NCBI GenBank assembly: GCA_028274465.1
Contig: CM051458.1
Coordinates: 30,082,692 to 30,146,691 of the forward strand
Length of the DNA: 64,000 bases
Direction of reading: 5' to 3'
From: Plantago ovata
Taxonomy: Eukaryota; Streptophyta; Magnoliopsida; Lamiales; Plantaginaceae
Below, piece by piece: positions 1 to 10,352 of the stretch. The position numbers and the translations under genes were made by a program. The notes under the pieces were generated by a model. It ran no database searches and was not told where the DNA came from. It saw nothing but the letters and a program-made list of their open reading frames with translations. Numbering within the stretch: position 1 is the first letter of the stretch; the number at the start of each line of letters is the position of its first letter.

Positions 1-1165
1 TCCCATAAAGTCTATACCCCAAACATAAAAAGGCTCAACAACTAAGTTACCTTGCTGGGGCATCTCTTGTTGCTTGCCAATGTTGCCACTCCGTTGGCAT
101 GAGTCACATTGCGCCACAAATGAGCGCGCATCTTCAAACAAGCTGGGCCAAAAGAACCCGGATTGAAGCACCTTGCGAGCGGTTTTTTGGCCACTATAAT
201 GCCCTCCACATTCTAACTCATGGCAGAATCTCAGTATCGACAATTGCTCTTTCTCGGGTACACACCTCCGCAAGACTTCATCTCCTCCCTTGCGGAACAA
301 GTACGGGTCATCCCATATGTAATGGCGACAATTCCTCACAAGTGAACGCCGTTCAGGTCCAGAGAGATGGGTTGGCATCACATTTGTGGCTAAGAAGTTA
401 ACGATATCGGCGTACCATGGTTCCAACTCTATGCGCATCAACTGATCATCGCGCAAATCATCTGGGACGGGTGTGTCATCTTGTGGAATGTTTGGCAACC
501 GGGACAAGTGGTCCGCCACTAGATTTTCCTTGCCACTTTTATCAATTATCTCCACTTTGAACTCTTGGAGAAGAAGTACCCAACGCATCAAGCGTGGCTT
601 GGTTTCACGCTTAGCAATCAAATGCTTGAGAGCTGCATGGTCAGTGTGAACAAAAACTTTGTACCCAGTAATATAGGACCTGAATTTACTTAGAGCAAAA
701 ATAACCGCTAAGAATTCTTTCTCAGTGGTAGTATAATTAATCTGAGCAGCATCTAAGGTCTTACTAGCATAGTAAATCACTCTGAAACGGTTATCAACCT
801 TTTGACCAAGAACAGCACCCATAGCATAGTCAGAAGCATCACACATAATTTCAAAAGGAATTTTCCAATCCGGAGAGACTACAATAGGGGCTGTTAAGAG
901 TTTCTCCTTAAGTGTGTGGAAAGCGTCAAGACATTCTTGTGTGAATTCGAAGGGAACATCTTTAGCAAGCAAGTTACTCAAGCACTTAGCTATCTTAGAG
1001 AAATCTTTGATAAATCTCCTATGGAAGCCTACATGCCCAAGGAAGGATTGCAATTCACGCACACAAGTAGGTGGAGGTAACTTTTCAATGATTTCAAGTT
1101 TCCCTTTGTCTACCTCTATCCCTCTTTTAGAAATAGCATGTCCTAACACAATTCCCTCTTTAACC
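1..1165 (-). CDS. Athila-like pol fragment: RT C-terminus, RNase H, integrase N-terminus
   Basis: A minus-strand frame is open from about 1165 to the window edge. In order it shows the end of reverse transcriptase (connection region, wording like [15 protein letters not shown]), RNase H (YYASKTLD, then [12 protein letters not shown], then [16 protein letters not shown], then LVADHLSRL) and the start of integrase with an H2C2 zinc-binding pattern (H and H near 190-230, C..C near 85-95), ending in WGIDFMG at the edge. Together these would copy and insert the element's RNA. The frame has no obvious codon start of its own; it is part of a larger polyprotein. It lies unusually close to the 5' LTR, so this copy is an abbreviated, broken element. 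Confidence 0.85.
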
Positions 1166-1166
1166 A

Positions 1167-1231
1167 TATAGTCGTAAGTATTCCCGCCTGTCACGCGGGT
1201 GACCCGGGTTCAAATCCCGGCAACGGCGCCA
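1167..1231 (+). tRNA. tRNA-Asp(GUC)-derived segment at the primer-binding site (not a working gene)
   Basis: Sixty-five bases align without gaps to the plant tRNA-Asp sequence as I remember it, from the D-arm to the 3' CCA. The anticodon stem is 1183-1187 with 1195-1199, the loop carries GTC at 1190-1192, the T stem is 1204-1208 with 1216-1220, and CCA is 1229-1231. The 5' acceptor strand is missing, so it cannot fold as a full tRNA. It ends exactly where the retroelement PBS ends, three bases before the LTR. A normal PBS copies about 18 bases of primer; here almost the whole primer appears to have been copied. Three differences cluster in the T-loop, beside the usually methylated A58. A captured tRNA gene is the alternative. 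Confidence 0.7.
1216..1231 (-). other. Primer-binding site of left Athila-like element (tRNA-Asp)
   Basis: On the minus strand TGGCGCCGTTGCCGGG follows the LTR end after a three-base spacer. It is complementary to the 3' end of tRNA-Asp, the primer used by many Athila-type elements. Confidence 0.85.
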
Positions 1232-1234
1232 AAT

Positions 1235-2639
1235 TGATAATGTCGTTTTTCACCAATTAAATTTGTTTAAAAAGCCAAAGAACACTTATCACTACACAAA
1301 CTAGAGTGCAATGGCAAGTTGTCCCCGAGTGTCGTTCTCTCGGGACCTAACGTGGCTTTGTTTGTGGTTTTTGCTAGTTATTTCAGACAACAAGTTCAAG
1401 TGTTTATAGAATTGCTTTCTTAGAACAAAGCAACGAGAAATCAGATTGTTGTAATCAAGTTTGGAAAACGGTTGGTGGTAGAAATCAAATACACATGCAT
1501 GGGTTACGAATATGCTCACAAGTTCAGTGCGTAAAACCTTCGATCAAGTCTGCTAAGCAACTCATCTAGGTAACTTTCAAGACACACTTCATAAAAGACC
1601 ACTATCAATACTTTAGAGGTGCTTGTCCCTAACACCATTTATCTAGCATGCTGCAAATCTATAACATACAATCCTATAGCTTTCATTGACCAAGAGTTTG
1701 TCACTATACTCAATTCGAATATATTTTATAGGCAACTAAGAATCATATGAAGGAATTTGAAGCAAGATTGAATCACAATCTCATGTAAGCATAAACATAA
1801 CCCATAGCATGCATATTCTACATTCTACCACCAACACAAAGGATTTAGCTACTCATATTCATCAACATAGACATCAAATCATATGAATTGTAAATAGAAT
1901 ACATCAAATCAAACTACTAGACAAGAGATAATGATACAATGTTACCACCAAGCTGTCACTAATCGGTGGGTATTGATGAAAACCTCTTCGTAGATGAAAC
2001 AATGGATGCAATCATATGCCAAAACCTTTAATCCAATCTAAAATACAATGTAATCTGAGTTTTCTCTGAGTTTTGGGGCTTAGGAGCTCTACAAAAACGA
2101 AGCTAGTGTTCAAAAGTATCCAAAAAAATAACTGAAGATCAGATCTAAGAAGGAAAATCCGAAAACGTAACCGCTGCCAAGCGGACCGCTTGGAGAGGCC
2201 AAGCGGAGCGCTTGGCAAGCGAAGCGCTTGGGCCCTCCAGGCGCTTCGCTTGGCTGCTGTGCCAAAGCTCCTGGAAAATGAAGCGGAGCGCTTCATTATT
2301 CCAGGCGCTTAGCTTGGCTCCTGGGCAGATTTTTGTCTTCCAACTCAATCTTTTTGCCCTCGTACGGCCCTCGGGTGCCTTGGACTCATCCTTCTCAAGG
2401 CTTATTGATGCTCAAACACTCACGAACAAGCCGTGGAGATCAAGGAACTTCAACGGGGACATTTTCTATCAAAAAAGCTCGTTTTTAGCTCCAAAAACGC
2501 AATTTCGTTCCTAAGTGCCTGAAAATGCAGAAAACAATAAACGTGACACTATTCTACAAAACTAACCAAAAAACAAGGCTAAAAGATAGCAAAAGAAGGT
2601 AAAAAAGACAAGATGAACGCGTCAAAAATACGTTCATCA
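1235..2639 (-). repeat. 5' LTR of left Athila-like element
   Basis: About 1405 bp. On the plus strand it begins TGATAATGTCG and ends ACGTTCATCA, so it has TG...CA ends when read on the minus strand. It matches 57873-59274 along its length. It contains a block of AAGCG/CGCTT palindromes (2173-2318). No protein-coding sequence is seen in it; short open frames across the palindromes are by-products of their low complexity. Confidence 0.9.
2173..2318. repeat. AAGCG-type palindrome block in LTR
   Basis: Several near-palindromes of the form AAGCG-N3-CGCTT lie side by side, such as AAGCGGACCGCTT, AAGCGGAGCGCTT and AAGCGAAGCGCTT, most flanked by CC and GG. The same block recurs in the right LTR and twice inside the right element. 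Confidence 0.85.
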
Positions 2640-2644
2640 CTCAT

Positions 2645-5600
2645 TGATAGCCGACAGGTTAGACCAAGGGAAATTGATCTACGCGTAGGAAATGGATCGT
2701 CCGTTGCTGCCCTACGTGTTGGAACTTATAGATTAAATTTACCCTCTTGTTTTAGAATTGAATAATTGTTATTTCGTTCCTTCTATTGTAAGAAACATTA
2801 TTTCCATTCCTATGTTAGACAATGAAGGGTTTTCCTTCCGTTTTGCCAATAATAATTGTTATTTTTCGCATAATGGTATTGATATTGGAAATGCTCCTCT
2901 TATGAATGATTTGTACTTACTTGAATGTAGACATAATTTATTTCATATACAAAACAAACGACCAAAGCTAGATAATTCAAGAAATATCACTTGTGGCATT
3001 GTAGACTTGGTCACATTAATGAGACAAGAATTGCAAGGTTAAGAAAGTTAGACTATTTAGCACCATTTGATTTTGAATCATATGGGAATTGTGAATCATG
3101 TCTTAAAGGAAAAATGATCAAGAAACCTTTTTCCGGAAAAGGTACTCGTGCTAAACAAGTACTTGAGTTAGTTCACTCTGATGTGTGTGGACCTTTTAAA
3201 ACTCAAGCTAGGGGTGGGTATTCCTACTTCATAACCTTTACCGATGATTTCTCTAGATTTGGCTATGTGTATCTTATGAAACACAAATCTGAAGCTTTTG
3301 AGAAATTCAAAGAATATAAGGTTGAAGTAGAGAAACAACTTGAAAGAAGTATTAAGACTCTTCGATCAGATCGAGGAGGAGAATACTTAAGTAAGGAATT
3401 CTTGGATTACTTAAAGCTTAATGGAATTCAATCACAATGGACTCCACCAGGAACACCACAAATGAATGGTGTTTCTGAGAGGAGAAATTGAACTTTGTTA
3501 GACATGGTAAGATCCATGATGAATTTCACAACTCTTCCAATCTTCTTATGGGGATACGCGTTACTAGACTCAATCTATATTCTGAATAGGGTTCCATCCA
3601 AATCAGTCGAGAAAATACCATATGAGTTATGGTATGGCAAGAAGCCAAGTCTTCACATATGCATGCCTGGGGTTGTCCAGCATATGTGAAAATAATGCTC
3701 GCAGGGAAACTGGAACCCAAAAGTGAGAAATGTTATTTTATTGGATATCCTAAGGAAACCAAGGGTTACTACTTATATCTGCCTGAGGAACATAACATCA
3801 TTGACAGGCTGCCTTTCTGGAAGATGATTATGTCTTCAAGCAACATAGTAGAAATGAGATAGAACTCGAGGAAATCCAAGAACAAGAAAATAACATTGAG
3901 GTTAATGAATTGTCAAATAGTTATGACAATGATTCAGTGGGAGCTCAAGGAGGATCTTATGGCTCGAGCACATCTCTGGGAAGATATCTGCCAGCCAGTG
4001 GGAGCATTTTAGGAAATTTGACTAATTCCCAAAATGCCCCTACCAAGCCGACATTGACTGAACCGTCTGGAACGGTTCAACAGGTCATGACGGAACCAAC
4101 TCCCCAGGATACAGTTGCAACCGTTGCACCTGAACCACGTGCAACTGTTGCATCTGACCCGCCTTCAACTGTTCAACAGATTGAACAAGTTGAACCATCT
4201 CACAATCAGAATATACAGCCAGTACAACCAAACAAACCCGCACTCCGTCGGTCTAAAAGGTTAGAAGTGAGAGCTTCCAAGAAGATTAGTTTACTCTTGG
4301 AGGATGACAAGTTTGAACTTGACTTATCTCACAAAGATGACCCTAAGACTTACAAAGAAGCAATGTTGGACATTGATTCAAGAAGGTGGCAAGAAGCCAT
4401 GAAATCCGAAATAGACTCAATGTGTGAGAATCAAGTATGGGACTTGGTTGATGCACCAGAAGGGGTTAGACCTATCGGTTGCAAATGGGTTTTCAAGAGG
4501 AAAACAGATGCTGATGGCAACATACAGACATACAAGGCTAGACTGGTGGCGAAAGGTTATAGTCAACGATATGGTATCGATTATGACGAAACTTTTTCAC
4601 CAGTAGCCAAACTTAAGTCTATTCGAATTTTACTTGCTATAGCAGCATACTATGATTATGAGATTTGGCAAATGGATGTGAAAACTGCTTTCCTTAACGG
4701 AAATCTCGAGGAAGAGGTGTATATGATACAACCTGAAGGTTTTACATCTAAGTCAAATCCCAAATTAGTTTGCAAGCTAAAGAGATCCATTTATGGACTA
4801 AAGCAAGCCTCAAGGAGTTGGAATATTCGCTTTGATGAAGCAGTCAAATCGTTTGACTACATCAGATGTGCGGAAGATCAATGCGTTTATGTTAAACACA
4901 GCGATGCTGGAATTGTTTTCATGGTTATATATGTTGATGACATATTAATCATGGGAAACAATGTCCAAATGTTACGATCCACAAAGGAGTGGTTATCTAA
5001 GACTTTCTCGATGAAAGACTTAGGTGAAGCCTATTACATTCTTGGAATCAAAATCCCGAAGATTGTTAGGGTTGTCACAGTCCACATATGTCGACAAAAT
5101 AGTGAAACGCTTTAATATGGATGGATCCAATAAAGGTTTCTTACCAGCTAGACATGACGTTGCTCTCACTACGAAGGATAGTCCTTCTACAGATGAGGAA
5201 ATCGAACACATGAAAAGAATCCCATATGCATCAGCTATTGGATCTATCATGTATGCCATGAATTGTACAAGGCCAGATGTGGCATATGCGCTTAGCTGTA
5301 CTTGTCGAAACCAACAGAATCCAGGTATGAAACACTGGACAGCTGTGAAAGAAATTCTTAAGTATCTTAGAAGAACTAAAGATTCCTTTCTGGTATATGG
5401 TGGACAACAAGAGTTGCGAAAGAGTGGTTATGTCGATGCTGGTTTCCAATCGGACCCAGACGACTATAAATCACAAACTGGGTATGTGTTTACACTCAAT
5501 GGTGGAGCCGTCACTTGGAAGAGTTCAAAGCAATCCACCTTGGCTGATTCTACGACCGAATCCGAGTACATTGCTGCTGCAGAAGCCTCAAAGGAGGCTG

Positions 5601-5902
5601 TCTGGATTTCAGAATTCCTAAAGGAACTAGTGGTAGTTCCTAATAGTAGTCCTATAACGGTCTACTGCGACAACGAAGGCGCTGTTGCACAAGCAAAGGA
5701 ACCAAGATCCACTAACAAGAATAAGCATGTACCTAGGATGTATCATCTAATTAGAGAGATGATAGCTAGAGGAGAAGTATCTATAGAACGAGTTTCCACT
5801 GAGGAAAATGTGGCAGATCCTTTCACCAAAGTGTTGAACATTGACAAACATGTTAGACATTTCAACAACATAGGTGTTAGACACGTAGGTGATTGGCTCT
5901 AG
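2645..5902 (+). CDS. Copia C pol remains: integrase, reverse transcriptase, RNase H
   Basis: Reading-frame remains of one polyprotein. Integrase shows the H-H-C-C zinc pattern (HCRLGHINETRI to CESCLKGK, about 2990-3105) and the DDE core (HSDVCGPF near 3175, [11 protein letters not shown] near 3370-3400, TPPGTPQMNGVSERR). After an acidic, proline-rich linker (about 3900-4300) comes RT ([31 protein letters not shown] near 4930), then copia RNase H (STTESEYIAAAEASKEAVW near 5545-5600) ending ADPFTKVL and a stop just before the PPT. The protein would replicate and insert the element. Broken in several places; treat as a fossil. Confidence 0.85.
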
Positions 5903-5916
5903 GCCAAGTGGGAGAT

Positions 5917-7882
5917 TGAAAGTATATATGTCCTAGAGACAACCTACGATAGAGACGATATGTACTTGATCACATTCAGTTATTGTTATTTATTTATGTT
6001 CATTTATTTATACATTATTAAATACAATTGGCATTACATTTTTATGAATACATTATTTGGTTGTTTGAATTATTCGATAAAATGTTCCCAAGGACTTAAG
6101 GTAATCACCAAGTTACTGGGAGATTGTGTTTAATAATTAAGTCCTAAAATAAGCCACTAGCTGAAGGTCATTGAGATACGGGATATCAATGATGCGATTG
6201 AAGCTAGCATATGTTGCATTAGATCCTTCGAGCATGTAGTAGGTCTCACTGCTACGAATGAACTTGGTTATTCATGATGAACATATGGACACTTTGGAGA
6301 GTGTTGGCATACCCAACCGAGAAACCATTTGGTAAAGCTATTGAAGTGTCTATGGTAGTATCGGTGTGTAGGGTGATGTTAGTAGTCCCTAGACTTGAGG
6401 CCAATACTACATCATATGTGGAATAATGTACTTTGACCATGCGCAACGCTTGCACTCTTAAAGTAGGGTAGATACGGCATGCGTTGGGTACATTAGGAAA
6501 CATATGGTGTGAGTGATTGGGCCAAGATAGGATTCATACCTCCGTAATAGATACAAGGAGAGAATACTCACTTCTCATATTTAGTGCGATCACAAAACCG
6601 GTGGCCACCGTATGTGAATATGTCAAAATGGTGTTTGGACATAATTCATAGATCGACTAATAAGATTGAGAGACAATGAATGAAGTTATTAGAATATACA
6701 CATAACCATATTCTAGACTCATTCCAGTATTCGTAAATGAAGGGACCGTATCATCAAAGTACCTTACGCTACAGGTGGTTTGTTTTCCTCACAAACGTTC
6801 CTTGCACATTAATATTGTCTGATAAATTGTCTAGGAATTTATTATGACCTTAATTAGATTGTTGCTTAATATGCAAGGCCCTACGGGTCACACTTCAAGG
6901 TGGTGTTTCTACAAACGAGCTATGTATTTAGGATTAAATATTAATTAGATTAATGTTGAATTACTATATATAAATATAATGAAATTATTATTAATTAGAT
7001 TAATATTAATTCATTATATATATGGAATATATTTTAGAAATATAATTAATTGAATTAAATTGGATTTAATTAATTAATTGAAGACTTGTGCATTTGGACG
7101 GAATTTAGAATTAATGGCCTAATGCCGAAAGGAAATGAATTGAAGAAGAAAGAATTGGGCTGGGCCGATTTGGCCCAGCATATGTGGGGCTGGGCCAAGC
7201 GGCCCACCATCATGTTGACAGCGATGCTGTCAACGTGAATGTTCTTTTCTTTTGTTTTTTTTAATTTATTTTCCTTTTTCTTTTCTTCTTTCAATCTTTG
7301 ATTTAATTTCTCTTTTGATTGAGATAATTAAAAAGGCTTATCTGTTTGTTAGTCAGTTGATAACTTTTGAAGTCTTTTAGTCAGTAAGATTTACTTGGTA
7401 AAAATCTTACGTGATTTTCGGAACTAACTAACTGAGTAAAATCAGAAAGAAAGAAAGTCAGTCTTCTATTCTATTCCAACAACACGTAAAAATATTCTTC
7501 TCTGATAGTCAGAAAGAATAATTTTGTTCTCACTAGCTCAAAACACATAAGAACCTCCTAGCGTTCTTGTGGAAACATTGCCCGTGGATACCAAGGTCGA
7601 AGGAATTAATCAACCTGTTGATGAACCATCTTGGAGATTTTGTTGACGAAGATTTCATTTCTGACGAAGAAGAAATCAACCAGCCGGACGAGGAGATTGC
7701 AAGGCTTTGTCTGGAGATTGAGGAACAGCTACCCGGTCAATTTGCTTATCTACTGGAGGACACGTAAGTGATTTCTTTCAGTTTAATAAACAGTATAGTC
7801 ATATCAGTTTTAGTGAGATTTAAAAAAATTTTAAACTTCCGCTCCTTAGCCTTAGAGGCAAATTTTCTCACTTTTACTAACA
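5917..7882 (+). repeat. 3' LTR of copia C
   Basis: Starts TGAAAGTATATATG immediately after the purine-rich PPT and ends TTTTACTAACA, about 1966 bp. It begins like the LTR of family A/B (shared TGTCCTAGAGACA) but has diverged elsewhere. One 16-base motif near its right end, CCGTGGATACCAAGGT (7582-7597), is shared exactly with the A/B family LTRs, and a good splice donor GTAAGT lies at 7764-7769. The middle (6900-7080) is AT-rich. Confidence 0.85.
7594..7767 (+). CDS. Short acidic open frame in copia C LTR
   Basis: An open frame, longest form from 7567, encodes an acidic peptide (DEDFISDEEEINQPDEEIARL) and stops within a GTAAGT splice-donor match. The A/B family LTR has an acidic open stretch of different sequence in the corresponding place, also ending at a donor-like GTAAGG. 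Whether it is translated is unknown; the shared position, acidity and donor are what can be seen. It may simply be a leader exon. Confidence 0.3.
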   Translation, partial: RSKELINLLMNHLGDFVDEDFISDEEEINQPDEEIARLCLEIEEQLPGQFAYLLEDT

Positions 7883-8062
7883 CTAGGCGCCCGTGTGCCG
7901 CGGGCACCCGGGTACCTGCGGGACGTAGGTACCCGGGCCTGCGGACGCAGTCGCCCGCGCGCCTGGGGCGCCGGGCGCCTGCACCCGCGGCGCCGGTGCT
8001 TGCGTGCCGCGGGCGCCGAACGCCCCGGGCCGCAGGCACCGTGGGGACGGTCCCGTCCCATG
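7883..8062 (+). other. GC-rich structured block in copia A leader
   Basis: About 180 bp of very GC-rich sequence in an AT-rich neighbourhood. It includes a strong hairpin: CCCGGGTACCT at 7907-7917 pairs with AGGTACCCGGG at 7927-7937 around a nine-base loop. Element B has a GC-rich block in the same place (21131-21268) with different but equally strong hairpins. Open frames across it in several phases reflect GC content, not coding. Confidence 0.7.
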
Positions 8063-8552
8063 TTTTAATAAATATATATATTTTTGGGATTGGACCCAAA
8101 ATCGAATTTTGAAAGTTTTGAGGATTGAATTTTATATTTGGAATATAAATATGATTTAATTGTAATTGTTTTTAACTAGAGGGGTTAAATTTAATTAGTA
8201 TAAAGTTAAAGGGCTTATTCCTAATTTATCAATTTATTGTTTATTGCAAATTAGTCCTTTTACTTTTGAATTTTAGACTTAACCTCCAAGGTTTTAAAAA
8301 TTAAAATTAAGTCCTTCGGGTTTTCGAAAATTGCTACTTGGTCAATAGATTTTTTGATTTTTCAATCTAGTCCAAATTTTCAATTATTTCATAGAGATTA
8401 TAAGTATGGGATTATAATTTTCATAATGAAATTATGAAGTCATTTGTCATCCACATAGGCTACTACTTGTTTCATATGCTCGATATGCTATTGTTTGACA
8501 ATGCATGTTTAAATACCAAGTATTTTACTTTCCGTTCGACCGCTATGCATGC

Positions 8553-8705
8553 GAGGGTAGGCGGCGCCCTCTTATATGTCAGACCGCATATTTATGTATG
8601 GGTAGGCGGCACCCATTATGTGCTTGACCGCGTTTAGAACTAGAATGGATAGGCGGCATCCATTACGTGAGGACCGTTCATGCATGATGGGTAGGCGGCG
8701 CCCTT
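8553..8705 (+). other. Array of four hairpins with shared TAGGCGGC loop, copia A leader
   Basis: Four short hairpins spaced 42-47 bases apart share the loop TAGGCGGCR, but their stems differ with base pairing kept: GAGGG/CCCTC (8553-8571), ATGGG/CCCAT (8598-8616), AATGGA/TCCATT (8644-8664) and GGG/CCC (8689-8703). A GACCG motif precedes each. The array lies between PBS and gag, where retroelements carry packaging or dimerisation signals; function is inferred. Confidence 0.75.
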
Positions 8706-9266
8706 ATTTGTTTGTAGATGACTGATAACAACCCTCAAGCTACAAGCCCCAACCAATATAAGTACAAAAATATATATATGTATGTATTTCTGAGATGTTT
8801 TCCATAGGGTGCTTTAATTCTGAACTTTCATTGTGTTTTCTTGTATTGGCGACCTCGTCTTACAGACTCGTAGTGATCGTCAGATTAGAGTAAGCCTATG
8901 GTTATGACTTACTGCATATTGTATCTAGCGACCTCGATAGGTACAGTATGTAGGGCATCGGGTTAAATTAGATTTAACAACCAAGAATTGTGTGACGCAA
9001 TTTGATAGTCCTACCGGTCATATTATGCTAATCGACCAGCCCCCGTTGGAGTATAGCATAGTATGGATTTGGATCTTGGCCACTACGGTAACTTGTTGGA
9101 CATTACCCGTATGTTTGTTGTGAGGGCAAGCATATGTGAAAATAGTGGGAGCTAAACACATAAAGGACCTTGTTGTTTAGTTTTGTTGACTGTGTATTTA
9201 GAAATAATATTTCAATAGTTGATTTATTATTTTCGTTCTATATTATTTCTCCTTAGGATATTAGAA

Positions 9267-10352
9267 ATGGTGAGTATCTCGCTCCGTGCCGTCTTAGAGA
9301 AGCAAATTTTGACCGGACCAAACTTCCTAGATTGGATCAGGATTATACGTTTGGTGCTGAGGTACGAAAAGATTGAGTACGTCTTGGACGAGGTCATTTT
9401 CGTGTGCCCCGAAAATCAGACTGCCGATCAGGTTGCTGCTTGGAATCAAGTCAACAAGGCAAAGTCTGATAAGCATCTTGAGGATGCTAGATCCGCGCAG
9501 TGTATTATGCTGGCGGCAATGAGCAATGAGCTGCAAAGGCAACATGAAAGCATGTTGCCGTATGAGATGCTGAAGCGTCTTGAGTCGCTCTTTAAGACGA
9601 CAGCTAGAAGTGTTGAATTTGATTTGATCAAAGAGATACACAGATGCAAGCTCAGTGAAGGAGGGAACATGTCTGAGCATGTTCTCAAAATGATTGGTCT
9701 CTTTGAAAAGCTTGCCGATGCCGGCATTAAGCTAGATAACAAGATCATGGTGATCTTTGTCCTTCAATCATTGCCGAGTTCGTATTCGCAGTTCATCATT
9801 AATTACACGATGAATGCGAAGGACGTAACACTGCCTGAACTTCATAATCTGCTGAAGATATATGATCAAACTCTTCCTAAGAAGGAAAAGTCGATCATGC
9901 TTGTTGGGCAATCGTCTAACCCAAACCCGAGAAACAAAGGTGCTAATGGCAAGGGAAAGTCGGGAGCCAAGGCTAACACTTGGAGTGATAAGCCTAAGCG
10001 TCCGAACCTGAAAAGGAAGTTCAATAGAAGCGGAAGGGTGCGCACAGATGAATGTCTTTTCTGTAAGCAGAAAGGACATTGGAAGAAAGATTGCCCTAAG
10101 CTTAGGGCAGATCAAGCTAAGAAGCCACCGGCTTCTGGCTCAGGTATGTTTGTTATTGAAATGAACATGACTACTTTTGACTCCAATTGTTGGGTATTAG
10201 ATACAGCCTGTGGCTCACACATTTGTAATAATGTGCAGTGGCTAATTGATCACAAGCTAGTCAAGCAAGGTGAAATCGACTTGCATGTTGGGAACGACAA
10301 TCGAGTTGAAGCCAAACGCGTTGGACGCAGAAAGATAGATTTACCTTCCTGA
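9267..10352 (+). CDS. Copia A gag and start of protease
   Basis: The likely start is the ATG at 9267 (MVSISLRAVLEKQ); element B has an ATG at the same place, and an earlier in-frame ATG at 9219 lies in leader sequence before a splice-acceptor-like TTCTCCTTAG. The frame shows the copia Gag domain (UBN2-like, residues about 10-220), a basic linker, a CCHC zinc knuckle (CLFCKQKGHWKKDC) and the protease active-site region WVLDTACGSH near the end. Gag would form the particle and bind element RNA. It is part of a longer polyprotein; the element is broken. Confidence 0.85.
   Translation: MVSISLRAVLEKQILTGPNFLDWIRIIRLVLRYEKIEYVLDEVIFVCPENQTADQVAAWNQVNKAKSDKHLEDARSAQCIMLAAMSNELQRQHESMLPYEMLKRLESLFKTTARSVEFDLIKEIHRCKLSEGGNMSEHVLKMIGLFEKLADAGIKLDNKIMVIFVLQSLPSSYSQFIINYTMNAKDVTLPELHNLLKIYDQTLPKKEKSIMLVGQSSNPNPRNKGANGKGKSGAKANTWSDKPKRPNLKRKFNRSGRVRTDECLFCKQKGHWKKDCPKLRADQAKKPPASGSGMFVIEMNMTTFDSNCWVLDTACGSHICNNVQWLIDHKLVKQGEIDLHVGNDNRVEAKRVGRRKIDLPS

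Larger units (their letters stand above)
1..2639 (-). mobile_element. Athila-like Ty3/gypsy element, 5' end portion (left copy)
   Basis: The element reads leftwards. Its 5' LTR is 1235-2639, a primer-binding site against tRNA-Asp abuts it at 1216-1231, and RT/RNase H/integrase coding sequence runs from about 1165 off the left edge. The LTR is about the same length as, and closely similar to, the LTR at 57873-59274, so both belong to one family. The RNase H and integrase wording, the tRNA-Asp primer and the PPT context of the right copy fit the Athila/Tat branch; the exact lineage is inferred. It is inserted in copia element C: copia sequence resumes at 2640, where CTCAT is the expected target duplication (partner outside the window). 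It is broken and lacks much of its 5' coding region. Confidence 0.85.
2640..7882 (+). mobile_element. Ty1/copia element C, 3' portion
   Basis: Plus-strand copia element whose left part is cut by the Athila-like insertion and lies outside the window. Visible are the end of the protease/linker region, integrase, RT, RNase H, a PPT (AAGTGGGAGAT near 5906-5916) and a 3' LTR (5917-7882). Gene order protease-integrase-RT is diagnostic of copia. Protein wording resembles the Tork/Tnt1-like group, but I am not sure of the lineage. It is related to, but clearly diverged from, elements A and B. Broken, with several breaks. At its right end the LTR abuts the leader of element A, so C probably inserted into A. 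Confidence 0.85.

Noticed and set aside
2012-2514. Overlapping open frames on both strands rich in KRSAW, ALRL and SAS words
   Set aside because: They are translations of the AAGCG palindromes in the LTR; the same words appear at 58653-59124, 60766-61062 and 63178-63626 with no other coding sign.
6252-6503. Minus-strand open frame in the copia C LTR
   Set aside because: Lies in noncoding LTR sequence and has no counterpart in related LTRs beyond shared DNA.
7746-8112. Arg/Ala/Pro-rich open frames on both strands in the copia A leader
   Set aside because: By-products of the GC-rich hairpin block; frames are not shared with copia B.
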